NCBI RefSeq assembly: GCF_032062135.1
Contig: NC_092864.1
Span: forward strand, 24,262,240 to 24,326,239
DNA length: 64,000 nt
Source of the DNA: Pyxicephalus adspersus
Lineage: Eukaryota > Chordata > Amphibia > Anura > Pyxicephalidae
Direction of reading: 5' to 3'
The notes beneath the pieces were generated by a model. That model saw only the letters and a program-made list of their open reading frames with translations. It was not told the origin of the DNA and did no database searches. The position numbers were made by a program, and so were the translations under genes. This document shows positions 24,393 to 36,900 of this stretch, in pieces; the first letter of the stretch is position 1; each line of letters opens with the position of its first letter.

Positions 24393-27300
24393 TAATTATT
24401 TAGCTGTTTTTTTTAAATTCATAATCAAGTGTTAAAATATGCATATTAGGCCTGAAAATTACTTAAAATACTCGAAATATTTTATATATTTTGGGAAGAA
24501 AGTGATACATAGAATAACAAGATGTAGTTTTTTCGAACATTATCCTATATTTTAGCAAAAAGTACACTAAAATTTATTCTTAGTATGCATATTAAAATTT
24601 TTTTTGTAAATAATAGTGAGTTTGTGTTGAGTAAATAGTTAGCAATGTTGAGCCTAAAGATAGCATGCACCCAGGAAATTGTGTTGTTGTTCATAAATGA
24701 TGCTTTAGAATTCCTTTACAATTCATAATGTTTTTTTCAATATTAAAAATGATTCCTCCTATTTTAGTATGTGTGGTTACACTCAATATGTGTTATACAA
24801 TTGACATTTATCTACACGTGTCCTAAGTGTATATATTTTTACAAATGTTCTAAAGGGTATAGGTTGGGGCTTTGGGGGGATTTATTTGCTTTTATTTGTA
24901 ATTGGTTATATTTTATTTCCTAATTTTTTTCACTGCATATGTGTATTCTACAGTGTTATCTGTTCAGTTCTCTGAATACATGTTCCAAAAAGGTCCACTA
25001 AAAAACTAGCTATACCTTCAATCAAACATCTCACAGCCAATAAAAAATGTAAAGGGAAAACATGTAAAATAATAATAAAAAATAATACTAAAGTGCCATA
25101 TACAAAAAAACAGAGAAATTGTCAGAAATCTTTCAAATGAGCTATCGAAGTTTGAATTTTTCATTATGAAGGATCATTTTGAGAAACATAAAACAGAAAC
25201 AGCTAGGGATATCCTCATAGCAGGAAGCGCAAAGCTAATTGGAACAATAGCTGCACAAGCCCGGAGAGCTTTTCTTTCCTCTGTTATTTAGATTCCTAAG
25301 ACAATGGTAGACATTGGAGGCCTGCTATTCTCTTGGTGGCTGCCTGTACACTGAGTAAAATCTGACAGCAGTAAGACATCATGGAAAGTTTGACTTTGGC
25401 CAAGGAAGAGTAGTATTAATGGCATCTCCTAATTGCATGCCTGTCTGTTTTTCCCTGACCACTTTGAACTAGACATTGCTTGATTATGCTGTCACAGGCA
25501 GCATTGTCCCCATGGGGTGTCTGTCTGCTTATAATTCCTTGCTAACACAAAGGAACTTCCCAAACATTCAGTGCTTTTTTTACTGATGTGTCTACTTATT
25601 TTTCAGGTAAAAATGAATACTTTAATGCAGAGTTGGATGAAGACTTATCAGAGCCATAGGCAAGCAAAGGCACTGCAGAATTCCAGTGGATATATTGGAC
25701 CAGATCATTTAGGTTCTCTCTGTGCTTTTCATAATGATTATAAAGTATTGATGTGCTGAGGTTTAAAGGACAACTTCATTTTAGTGATTTTATATACAAA
25801 CTATATGCTAAAATACTTTTAGCACCACTACAAAGTTATTTATTGCGTTGTCATACCCTGCATCACACAGCCCTAGCAAAGTCATGGCCAAGTTCAACCA
25901 CTACCATATTCATTCCTATGGCTGTATTTTTTTGGATTGCTAGGATCCCCTTTAGTATGGTCCAGGCCAAAGATATATTTGAGGGGATTTTGTTCTAAAG
26001 CTTTGCAGGACCACAAAGATTTTGGGAGGAGAATGGAAAGTGTGGGTGGGCAATATTTAAAGGACACCTTTCTTACAGTAATAAAGTACTCGTCTTCATC
26101 TTTGCCTGAACAATGTCAAGGATCATCTAACCTTTTCGTTTATAGCTTTACTGTCTCTGGCCTGTCCCCCTTTTAATTAATTGGATTTTAGTCGATTTTG
26201 CAGTGAAGGCTCAACCACACATGTAGATGTTATATAAGGAAGTCTGCATATAAACTCCAAAGAATGCCCACTCTTTCAGACATCCACCCATCATGGCAAT
26301 TGGATTTTTACATAACTCTGTCAAAGTGGCAGCTCTTTGCTAAAACTGGGGATGAGGGCCCTTTTATGTAGTATTAGGCCCAGTGTCCTCACTAAATGTT
26401 ATGCAGAGTCAAATTAGAAAAGGCTATCATCATGCAAGAGAGGATTCTAATGCAGTATTTTCAACTAGGTTTTCTCCAGAGGTTGCTAGGGGTTCCTTGA
26501 ACAATGAGCAATTTGTGACTCTCTTTGTGTTCAATTTAAATGACACCAATGATTTTATTGCTATATAAGCTGGTGTTATTAATCTGTTGCAAACAAACTG
26601 AAGGATGCAGGGGCATTTAAAGTACTGTATTGAAAAATGTTGCCTTAGATATTAGGCTGTTCCTGGTTTTAATAATTCAATCTGCAACAAATATGGAGAT
26701 CATGTGTTCTGACACCACTTCCTGCACGCTAGTTTCAGGTATTTGATTCAGAAACAGATTAGGAGATTCAATATGACAACCAGGTTACTGGCATTTTCAG
26801 AAAGAAAGGTAAGTTTTTTTCTTTTTGTGTACAGTTACTTTAACACAACCATTTAAAATATCAAGGTATTTTATTATATTTAATATTTTTGGGACTTTGT
26901 GGAAACCAGGTCTACTCTATCCCCACTTTCCAACCCCAAACTATGGTTGTGTCTTATATTGTTCAAGCTACTTGAGAATTGTGCAGGGCTTGTTTGTAAA
27001 AATTGGAGGCAGCTCCATTCTATTTAAAAAAACACATATTGGCAACAGTGGCTACATTACTACCCCAGGCTCTCTGGATTGGCTAGAAACTGGAGCTCAG
27101 TCACATGGAAGGCGATGGAAGGCTTTAACGGAAAAATAGTTTTTAGAGAACATTTTTCCTGAAGCACTGTGTTTCAAGGTTATGTTCAATAAATGCTTTT
27201 TGTTACATAAGAAGCAGTGCCTTTAGCACGGTGGCCTCTCAGCATGACATAGCATAGGTCAGCTTTGTGAAAGGTCACTGTCCCCTTTTCATTACAATAT

Positions 27301-29012
27301 GTGAAAATTCAAATCAATCAAACTTCAGTGTTATGTGAGAAGACAAAGCAAACAAACTTTACACCCCTGTGGTGAAAAAAGATTGATGGTAGCATCACTG
27401 CCTCCATGTTGTTATGTAATTACGTATCCTGTACAAGAAGTGGAAATAAATACAGCTCCCCCAGAGAAATGCATAGACTGGACATGAGCTCTGAGGTTTT
27501 GTTCAGTTTGAAATATTGAATGATAAGTTTATACAGCAGCAGGCCCAACAGACGATGAAAATTTCAATTATGAGACCTACACGTTCACAAGCGCGAACTG
27601 ATATGAAAGCAAGCGGCTTGCTGAGCTTCCCATATTTCCACTTAAATGTACAGACAGGTTACTTTGCCTTTGCAATCCACAAAGAGAAATAGACTGTCAT
27701 CTTCAAAGTGTTCCACTTCCCCAAATAATTATGTTAGTAGCATTTCAAATAAGTCAATCGCCACCTTCTGTCAGTTACGTGAGGTGATAATTGTATTGTC
27801 TTTGATACATTTCACTTTTATTCCCAGTGTTGTATCTGAGTACATAAATATTTGTGCTTGTGCTGCGCCAGCATTTCTGGAACACAATAGCTCTTTTCTT
27901 TTTTTAACTCATTTATTCTTTCATGCCTAGAGTTGGAAAACATGACCAGCATTCAGAGTGATGAATGACTTTAACTTATCTGCAAGGCCAGATTTCCATG
28001 GCTGCAACCATTGGCACCCAAGAAACACCTCTAGCTAGGATCATTTCTACGATAATTTATTATATTTATCCCAAAATTGAAATTAAAAAAGAGAACATTT
28101 TTGGAGATTTACAACTGGTAAATGAGTGCAAACTGAGATTTGCACTGGTAAAAATATAGTTCAATATTAAATTTTGCAGAATATTAACATTGAGCATGGT
28201 TTATAGAGCATGGTTTATTGGAGTCAGAGCTTACATACTGTATGCACTAAACACAGTCTGCAGTCCTTGTACCTAAAAATACCCCATAATTACTGTGCTA
28301 TGAGTTCATCTACATACACAGGCTGGATAAATGTTGCTTGGATAGAATGATCCAGATCTAGTGTGTGTACCGTGGTCCCGCGGATTACTAAACAGCCCAC
28401 CGGTGGTGATCATTGTTTTTTCTTATGGCAGAGGATGCAGCGGAATGCTTCTTGCTTGTTCTTCCCCTCTACACTGAACAGTGCTTTGTGTGCAGCATAC
28501 ATTTGTTCTACTGTCACTGGAATATTTCAAATGAGATTGTTTCGAGTGGCAGAAATCTAGCTTGTGTATGTAGCTTTAGGCTGATTGCAGTGGTTCACTG
28601 CATCCTCAACCATGCTCCCAACCACTCCCATTCAATGGTGTAGGACTGGCTGAGAACCATTTTGTACATCTGTTTGCATTCACATTGTGGTTGCAGTGGA
28701 CACAACATGTGGCTTCTAGCAATGTTTCCTTTTCATTCTCTGGAGGAAGAACAACACTGTAGCTGAAATTGCAAATGCATTGACCTGTGGTGGGGTTTGA
28801 TGGTCCTGGGTACAAAGCAGCAGCTTTCTATGAACCCTGGAGTAATTTCTGCATGTTTTGAGACCCTATATCTGCAATATTTCTCTATTTTATAAACATA
28901 TAGAATCATAAAAGAGCTAACAAATATCTGAACATGCCTTAATATTAATAATGTTACAATAACTAGTGACTGCTGAGAAAAAAATCCCTTTGTTCTGAAC
29001 TATATAATACAC
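24393..29012. other. Gene-free stretch
   Basis: A hAT fragment at 26453 and a possible TTAA element start at 25763 (TTAA then AGGACAACTTCATTTTAG) are the only mobile-element traces. Open frames of 60-104 codons between 25.5 and 28.6 kb have no recognisable domain. Confidence 0.45.
26453..26550 (+). repeat. hAT MITE fragment
   Basis: CAGTATTTTCAACTAGG, then CTCCAGAGGTTGCTAGGGG and TTCCTTGAACAATGAGC. The terminal words are those of the hAT family seen at 33663-33935 (CAGTGTTTTTCAACC), and the AGAGGTTGCTAGGGGTTCC text is found inverted at 44405-44480. The right end is missing. Confidence 0.55.
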
Positions 29013-29322
29013 CAGTGGTCCCCAACCTTTTGGACATCATGGACCACTAAATTAACAGACTCCGGACTGCGCATGCATGGTAAGCCGTGTGTCACTCAAT
29101 AGGGGAAGAATCTTCCTCCAGAGTGACATCATGATGCCAGGAACAGCTCACTCTCCCATCGCTGGTCTGAGCCAGAGACACAACCTGCCCACCACCCTGA
29201 GCCTGCAATGCATATGGGAAACATGGTCTGCCACTCCAGCCGGTGCATCCCCCCAAGTGGGGTCCTTCTCCTGACCCTGATGGCGCGGATCACCTGCCAG
29301 AGCCACAGGTTGGGGACCGCTG
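29013..29322. mobile_element. hAT-type MITE with 8-bp target duplication (copy 1)
   Basis: The ends are CAGTGGTCCCCAACCTTTTG on the left and, read on the other strand, CAGCGGTCCCCAACCTGTGG on the right, so the terminal inverted repeats match over about 16 bp. The flanks TAATACAC (29005-29012) and TAACACAC (29323-29330) agree at 7 of 8 positions, the size of a hAT target duplication. The interior includes GAGTGACATCATGATGCCAG and a GGTGCATCCCCCC segment. It encodes no transposase. A second copy lies at 56100-56439. Confidence 0.85.
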
Positions 29323-30904
29323 TAACACACAACATATTATATAGAGTTTAGGGGTCAGGTCTATGTAACAAACTACACAATGCATATTGCTTGGCTGGGA
29401 TTGCACAACATAGAGTACACTGTGTGTCGCTGTAAGGAGTATGCATTGTAGGTCCCCTTTACTGCTGGTCAGTGGGAGAAAAACATATTCCAATGCCAGT
29501 TGTGATGAAGGGGGTACCTGTAGTAAGTAGGGAATATTTAGTGTTGATCTGGACCATGGCTATCAATATTGTAGCCTGTAGCTTGCCAATCAGCACTTGG
29601 CCAAAAGTTGTCCCTCCCCTGCTTTCTAGGTTGGCATCTCCCATTGTGATCTGCGATGTCTAAAAGAGGGAGCATGTGAGATACAAATGAAAGAAGTTTT
29701 GGCTCAGCCAGGGGGTAAAGAGGACATTTTTTTTTATTCTTTCAAAGAGTAAACATATATAATACTAGCCTTATTATAAAGGCAGAGTATGTATGAATAA
29801 TATACGCCACCCATTCTATAAATACATGCAATCATAAATATAAATACATGCAAAAGTCTTACAGTTACAGTATAGAAAAATTAAAAAAGGCTCTAAGGAA
29901 TAATAATGGAAGCAAAAATCAGTTCCTAAACCAATTCAATCTTCTTTCATAGTATTTTGAATCTATGAAATGTCCTATCAATTGTCCTTGCCAAATCTGA
30001 CCCCCTGCTATCCAAAACCTCACCTGATCCATAACCATATCTTTGCCAAATAACCAGTAAATGTCTTGGAGGTAAGCAATACTAGAATAAACTTTATACA
30101 GGAAACTTTGGAAATACTCAAAAAATGTTACATTCTTTATTGGCATATTGAATACAGAACAAGGGCATTTCAACAGAACTATTGTTGGAAATACACGCTG
30201 TAGACACTGTACTCCAAGCATTACCCAGGTACCCTCAGGAGCCAGTTACAGCTCAGTACACCTTCCATCATTTTCACTGACATGACTGACAGTAAACATG
30301 GGCTCACAGTGCAATAGCTCATATTAAACTGTAAATTTATAACACGATCCTAAATATACAGAGCACCACTCCAGACTGAGTGAATGAATGTAAAATAAAT
30401 GCACTTTCCATAATGAATGCAGTTTCCATTTTTTACCAGTACAGTGAGCAGCTTCATATAATCAAATGCTCTGATTTCCAGAAAAGGTTTACTGTTCTGT
30501 ATTAATAGATGTACTAAATGTTACTATTGGCAGGGGATGGTCATTAAACTTCTGCTTGTCATATAGTTATAGAACAATAAGTCTTTTTTCTGACTTTCCA
30601 GATCTTCACAATCGTTCTGGGTCAGAGATCAAATAATAAACATAACAGCCAAGCATAGCCATTAGGAGTTTAGCAATGAAAATATTGCAAATAGCTGGTG
30701 TCAAATTTACTTTCAAATCCAAAAATGATCTGCTTTTAAATATACTATTGAGTGTATACCCAATAATGCATAGGTAAAATGCGTGTTTAGCTAGGTAGGT
30801 GAAGAAAAGGAAGAAATACTATAGCTGTGCCATAGAATTTTGGTATACAATGCAGCCAGGGCCAGATTTATACTTTTTGCTCCCGTAGGCCAGCTTGCTT
30901 GTGC
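29323..30904. other. Gene-free stretch
   Basis: Region 29330-29460 has words (GGGGTCAGGTCTATGTAACA, ACAACATAGAGTACAC) resembling the weak repeats at 47085-47300. At 30853-30890, GCCAGGGCCAGATTTATACT and CTCCCGTAGGCCAG look like the end of a hAT-type MITE directly before the polypurine tract. No gene is seen. Confidence 0.45.
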
Positions 30905-31282
30905 TAGAGAGGGGAAAGAGAGGGAAAGAGGGGGGCAGAGAAGATAGGAGGGAAAGTAGAGAATGGGAGAGAGATAAAGACAAGGAGAGTGGAGAGAAGG
31001 GTGGAAGGAGAGAAGAGAAAGGAGAGAAAGAGGGGAGAGAAAAAGAGAGACAGAGAGAGGGGGAAAAGAGGGAGAGGGGAGGGAGGGGAATAAAGAAAAA
31101 GAGCAAAGAAAGGGAAGAGAAGAAAGAGGGAAAAGAGAGAGTGGAAGGGAGGAGAGAGAGGGCATGGAGAGAAATGAGAAAAAGACATAGAGGGAGAGTA
31201 TGAAGGGGGAAAGGCAGAGAGGGAGGAAGGGGGTAGGGAGAAACAGGACAGAGCACAGAGAAGAGATAGAGAGGGGAAGGCT
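30905..31282. repeat. Polypurine (GA-rich) tract, about 380 bp
   Basis: The plus strand is almost purely A and G, with only scattered pyrimidines, as irregular GAGAGGGGAAAGAGAGGGAA-type sequence. It creates long artificial open frames in several frames on both strands (up to 145 codons, rich in Arg/Glu/Lys or Ser/Leu/Pro), none of which is a gene. Such tracts can adopt triplex (H-DNA) structures and stall polymerases. Confidence 0.9.
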
Positions 31283-31655
31283 ATCCCTTCTCAGGCAACA
31301 TTTATGTACTTCATTTAAACTTTACCAGTTAGCCTTTTTTTGATTTTGAAATTTAAGGTCTTTACTCACACATTAACATTTTATGATTTACATGCTACAA
31401 ATATTGCCAACAAGGTAGCTATTAACCTTTTAAAATATCTAAATATTAAATTTAGTATGTGTAGGAGGGTGATAGCAGAAACAGAGATGTTCAAAATCAA
31501 AGAATGTTGAAGCAAGTGAAACACATGATAGAAAAAAATTATATTCTGTTAAGTTATAAAAGAGCAATAGAGAAGGTGGTAGAACTTACATTCTATTTTA
31601 GGCATAGATGAGCAATAGGGTGGGTGAGCTTATAGTTTGTTGAAATAAAACTCTA

Positions 31656-31656
<1 letters not shown>

Positions 31657-31706
<50 letters not shown>

Positions 31707-31746
31707 GATATATACATACACACACAGATATATATATATATATATA
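31657..31746. repeat. (TA)n with two CACACACAGATATA inserts
   Basis: About 90 bases of TA repeat, interrupted twice by an ACACACACAGATATA unit, suggesting slippage duplication of the interruption. Confidence 0.9.
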
Positions 31747-31759
31747 AATCCCATATAGA

Positions 31760-31868
31760 TAGATCTGGAATAGATCTGGTCCAGTATTTAAAACATTTGC
31801 CAAATTTGTAAATTATTTTAGGAAATCTATTTCAGGTTTACTGGATCACTATTAATAAATCAAGCCCA
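31760..31868 (+). repeat. Fragment of palindromic MITE family related to 48634-48809
   Basis: Contains AGATCTGGAATAGATCTGG and TTTCAGGTTTACTGGATCAC, ending ATTAATAAATCAAGCCC. The same words and the same type of terminus (TGATTTAATAAAG on the inverse strand) are seen in the hairpin element at 48634-48809. Confidence 0.5.
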
Positions 31869-31927
31869 ATGTGTATTGTATACATTTTTAGATGAGAATA
31901 TTTTTCTTACTGTAAATATTACGTTAA

Positions 31928-32321
31928 AGTGTTACTAAAGTAAAAAACAAAACAAAAAATCCTATTTGTTTTATGTTTCAATGATACATTCCTTTGTTCT
32001 GTTTTAAAAATATTTATTTAACTTGTCCCCATGAATACCTTATGTTCTTTGCAGAGAACAGCAAGACCTTATTGTCTGTGGCTACAAATCATGCTCCATT
32101 TAAAGTCCTGTAGCCACTCCAATTTGCAGGGATTTCCCGTGAGGTTCTTTGACCTGAAGCCTCCCAGGATGTGTGACATAGGTATCCCTAGAAGCTCTGC
32201 AATCCCATTCAGTCTTGATCACGGAGGCTGAAAAAAAGGGTGTTGCACTTCAAAAAATAAAAAATGAATACCATTTGTCCACCTTTTTATGTAAAGTGAA
32301 AATGTTGAGTTTAGGTACGCT
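31928..32321 (-). mobile_element. TTAA MITE, family A, inverted orientation
   Basis: TTAA at 31924-31927 and 32322-32325. On the minus strand the right-hand end reads AGCGTACCTAAACTCAACAT then TTTCACTTTACATAAAAAGG, nearly identical to the family A start at 11113. The left end (AGTGTTACTAAAGTAAAAAA) is more diverged. The interior contains CCTCCCAGGATGTG, the counterpart of the CATCCCAGGAGGC block in the first copy. Open frame 32031-32231 is incidental. Confidence 0.7.
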
Positions 32322-33662
32322 TTAAATCATGGTGCAGATCATAAAAAAGAGGCACAAATGTGGATGCCTAAAGAAAGCAAAGGTGTGCTATTATCTCCTT
32401 TTATGTGCTGCAATTTTGTACACATGAATATATCTAAATGATTTCAATTAGTAATTCCTCTTCTTACTTTAAGCCCCTAGACAAATATTTATAACTGAAA
32501 TATAAATGTCATTTACCAAACAATGTCCTTACAAATCTATGTAATTTCTGGTTTTCCTATACAGCCGTATATTGCTAACAACCTGCAGATTTTATTTTAT
32601 AATTCTGTATTCAATACCTGATGCCTTGTGAATTATTAATAAAGCTTTGCATTTAGGTCATTGCATAATGTATACAGATCCAATTGTGCTTAGCTGTAGC
32701 GGAGAAAACAAACATGTTGCAAAATTTTCTTATATTTCATATATTTTACCTTTTTCAATTGTTTTAATAACAAATTTGACTTACAATGTCCTAATTCTTC
32801 CTTATGCTGCCTAACTGGTAGACCTAAGTAGATTCTATATGCAGCAACTTTGTGAAGGTATCTAAAAAGGCGCATACAGATACTGCTTTGTGAAGTGCTT
32901 CTTCAACTAGAACACTGATATTTTGTAGAATCACCTGCTGTTATTAGATATGCTGCAAGAACAAATATACTACATTGATATGACGAGCTGTAAAGGACAA
33001 GCATGGCCATCATTAGGGAGGGATAAGGGGTATTCTGCTCCAATAAAAAATCCTTGTATTTTGCAATGCTGGAACATTTAGGGGGAGGGGGACCTTTAAA
33101 GTTTACCTAGTGTGGGGCCCAGAAATTTCTGATGGTGGTCTTGAGGACAGCACCCGTAGCAGTGAAGGTATAGAAAAACATCATTATTTTATCATGATGA
33201 ACTTTATTCACCTAGTCTTATGGATTAGGAGATAGAAAAGCAACTAGGCTTTTAGGAAGAAGACAAATTAAGAATAATAAAGAAAAATAGTGCTAAATAT
33301 AAGCAGTTTGTAATTTAGTTAAAGCAAGCGGTAGTAATATCAGTATATCAAGAAAGCCAGAGGGGGTTTATACTCTAAGCTAGGAATTCATCCTTTTAAA
33401 CTCCCACACCCACACAGAAACATTTCCATTAGGAAGGTCGCTTCCCATCCATGCTTGCACGGCCAACAGAGTATGCAAAATGTTCTCATTTTCCTTGGTC
33501 CCGGGCTCTGCGCTGGAAAGTAAAGTCAAGTAAAGTCAATACCAAGTAAAGTCATTTGCTTGATTTAGAAAGTGCAGCATTGCACTGTATAAGTTTGTAC
33601 TCTATAAATGCATTCTTGTGTTCTCTATCCATTTTTGGTTCAGGTTTTCTAAGCCTATAAAC
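32322..33662. other. Gene-free stretch
   Basis: At 33514-33545 an AAGTAAAGTCA unit is repeated three times. Around 33110-33140, GTGGGGCCCAGAAATTTCTG looks like a hAT-MITE remnant. Nothing else is recognised. Confidence 0.45.
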
Positions 33663-33935
33663 CAGTGTTTCTCAACAATTTTTATCATTTTTAACATTTT
33701 AAAACTTTAAGGTCTTTAGGGAACCCCCACTATAATTACTCTATCCACAGCTCACAGTACATCAGTCAGTAAGAAGAATGCCTCCTACATTGCTAGCTAG
33801 TAGGAAGAATGTCACCCTTACAGATATCCAAATAGATCTTTGGTATCCGTTAAACTGATCTAAGAGGCCCAAAATGCTTATTGCCCCCAAGAAACCCCCA
33901 ACATACCCTGGAGGAACCCTGGTTGAAAAACACTG
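33663..33935. mobile_element. hAT-type MITE with 8-bp target duplication
   Basis: The left end is CAGTGTTTCTCAAC and the right end, other strand, CAGTGTTTTTCAACCAGGG. Flanks CTATAAAC (33655-33662) and CTATAGAC (33936-33943) match at 7 of 8 positions. The interior includes AACCCCCACTATAATTACTC and GAAACCCCCAACATACCCTG. No coding capacity. Confidence 0.85.
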
Positions 33936-36900
33936 CTATAGACCCTAACTTGCAAATTAACCCGTGGGCTACTGCATCAAATGCTTTTGCAAAGTCCAAA
34001 TGTACAAACATACTGACTATCATTTATAAATAATATTTTCCAACAGAAAATCTTCTATGTGGTTCTTTAGCAAACTCTCAAGGATCTTTCCAACTATAGA
34101 ATTTAAACTTACCGATCTTTAGTTACTTGGTAATGACTTTGCTCCTTTTTAAGGATAGGTATCACATTGGCCTTAACCAAATTCATTGGTGCCATGCCAG
34201 TGATTAAAGAGATTCTAAAATTGGAAATAAAGGCTTTCCCATAACAGAGCTTTGAGAATGTAATCTATCAGGTCCAGGTTCTTTATCGACATTAATTTTG
34301 TTTAACTGTTCCTGGTCTATATATATTTAGAATAATCGTGTTTCATTTAAGGCTGCATCAGTACTATTCCCATTTTAAACTTGAGCGCCACCATTTTCCT
34401 GGTACACAGAGCTACAGAAGAATTTTAATAAATTTGCTTTTTGTCAGGTAGGCAATAGATGGGCTAACTAAGCCTATCAATAGGGTGCACAAGATTAGAT
34501 AAATATCCTTTACCATGTTAATAAAAACTTTATATGAACTATGCAAGTCATATTACATGGAAATGGGGGCATTCTGTCAACTGAAGGAATTCTGTGTACA
34601 CAAGTGTGGTTGTTCTTAGCTTGGTTCCTATGTTCTATGAATAGGAGTGTGTACAGAAATTTGGAATACTACCAGAAAGGTAAACACCAACCAGGCCTGG
34701 GCAAGCTAAGTGAAATGCATTTAAATATTGAAATTCTGTTTTCAAAATCTGAAAATAAGAGCAATAGGATGGACATTTTATTTAATTATGCATGAAATGG
34801 AACAAACAAGCAGTTAACCTACAAGTATTGGAGAAAGAAAAACTTCTGTTCAGTCAGTTTCCAAAGGCTCACTCACACCTCCCACTGCCTGCCTTTCACA
34901 CCATCTTTTTATACTCCTTCACAGATGCCAGTATATTCCTTCTACCCTTTGAATTTTCATCGAAAGCTTTGTCAATTCCATTTCATGGTATTAGATGTGA
35001 AATTATTTGCTTTATCTATGTATAGCGGTGTTTGTATATAGAATAAAAGAGCCAGAATTCTAAATGTTTTAATGTTTCTTGTAAGTCTCCAACTTCAAAT
35101 ACTTTCTTTTATGCCAGTTTTTAACAAAAAAAAAGTTTGTTTGGGAAACCAAGGAAATGCGAAGTTTGCTAATAAAATAATCTGTGTCTGCTCATAAGGA
35201 AACTGATTTAAAGCTGAAGTTTAACCTGCTAGTATGTTGCCTTCACTGGTGGCCTCCTTCCTCTCTCATTAATATTCTGATTAAATTTTCAAGAAAATGT
35301 TCCTCATTTCATAGCACACTTTCAGACCTGGTGGTATTATCCCTAGATCTCTGTGCCTCCTGTAAATGCATGACATTTATGGCTGGTGGAAGGGCCCAAA
35401 AAACATCAAAACATCACAGCACCCTGTCTCAGTTCTCCTCTCAAGAGTCTTAATAAAAGTAGTAGACTGGCTCTTAAAGTAATGCAAATATTAAAATACC
35501 TAAATGTCGGTCTAAAGGAGTGAGCACTCTGAGGCATGCTTCAAATTCGCCATGTGTGATTTTCTACAAAGTCTATGGAGTGACAAAAATCTTGTTGTAC
35601 CTCTGACTACCCAATCATTGGCCAGAGGCAAGAAGACATTTGGTAGTAGTTTCCAAATTTCTTTCTACTTTGTGACAAAATCATTAAATAAATGTAAGTC
35701 CCTTCTACATATGTATATGTTCCATTATTATTTTTTTCCCTTGTCTTTCTTATATGAGTAGAATTATACACCTAAACTATGGTATTTAATCACCTTAAAC
35801 ACACTACAGCCAATCTACAATTCTACAATTATCTGCTTTTAATCAACTGAGTACACCGAGATCCAAATCTGAACCGTAAGTCTCTCTAATCATGTTTTCA
35901 TTAGTTTTCATTCACATAATCTATGGAAACCATGTTCCTATATATTAAACACTATATAATTGATAAGGCAATATTTAAGTAAATGATTATCAGTAATACA
36001 GCATATTTACATGTATTATTTTGTTTCCTTATAGTTTGCTATTCAGCTGTCCAAATCCCCTGAGGAAGCCTTCCTAGGCGAAACGCGTCAGGTAGGAGAT
36101 CTATGTTTTCATCTATATCTAAATGTATACAAATAGCAATCTAAGTTCAGTTTTTACCCCCTAATATTGTGCAGTAATTGTGACAATGCGAATGAACAAC
36201 TTGATGTAATTTTTATGAATTTCTATGTATCTCGTAATCAATAAAATAATTATTTATTTTTAACAGTCAATGAGAGAGTGCCACTTAAAAAGCCTTCTTC
36301 TGTTACTTTCCTCTCTTTGAAATTTACTAATAATTATAGGCTTGGCACTAATCAGGTACACCTGACTTTCAAATTATTTCCCCTCTTATGGAGTTTTTCT
36401 CCTTATTCTAGTTTCTAAATGCATGACAACAGCTATAATGCCATTTTCACAGAGCTACAAGTCCATTAACCCTTTGCTGGGTGCTCTGGTGAGCATTGAG
36501 TGTCCTCTTAGATCCTGCACCCCAGTCCACACCTTTGCCAAGCATGCAGTCATCACAGTGGCTCCACACCCTGCTATAGCCATGATACCAGCCATGACAG
36601 CCATATGGATTCTCTACACAAGGTCATGTGCTGCTGGGGGTGAGGAATAATGCTTACAATATAAATATCTAGAAGAGGTATCTGTTTTCTATGTTTGATA
36701 AGACAGATAATATCAACACAGTATCTTCAGAAATGAAATACTAAACTTTCAATAATTTTGGTCATTTAGTACTTGGGAGCACGTTGTTGGCTAACAGACT
36801 TAACTTGGTTCATACTTTTGTTTTTCTGCCCAGACACAATATAGGTGAGTGGTTTATATTTGTGGAAAGGAAGTGAAATGTGTTAATTTTGCTCCTCTGT

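Noticed and set aside
27000..27139. End of a 104-codon plus-strand frame starting at 26825
   Set aside because: No domain is recognised; composition and context are those of non-coding DNA.
30791..31256. Several long overlapping open frames (up to 145 codons)
   Set aside because: They are produced by the polypurine tract; compositions are Ser/Leu/Pro or Arg/Glu/Gly/Lys only, in several frames and both strands.
36423..36650. Possible exon: plus-strand 75-codon frame, or its antisense with a VMAGIMAI stretch
   Set aside because: The antisense faintly recalls a V-ATPase proteolipid helix, but the order of neighbouring segments does not fit and there is an internal stop.
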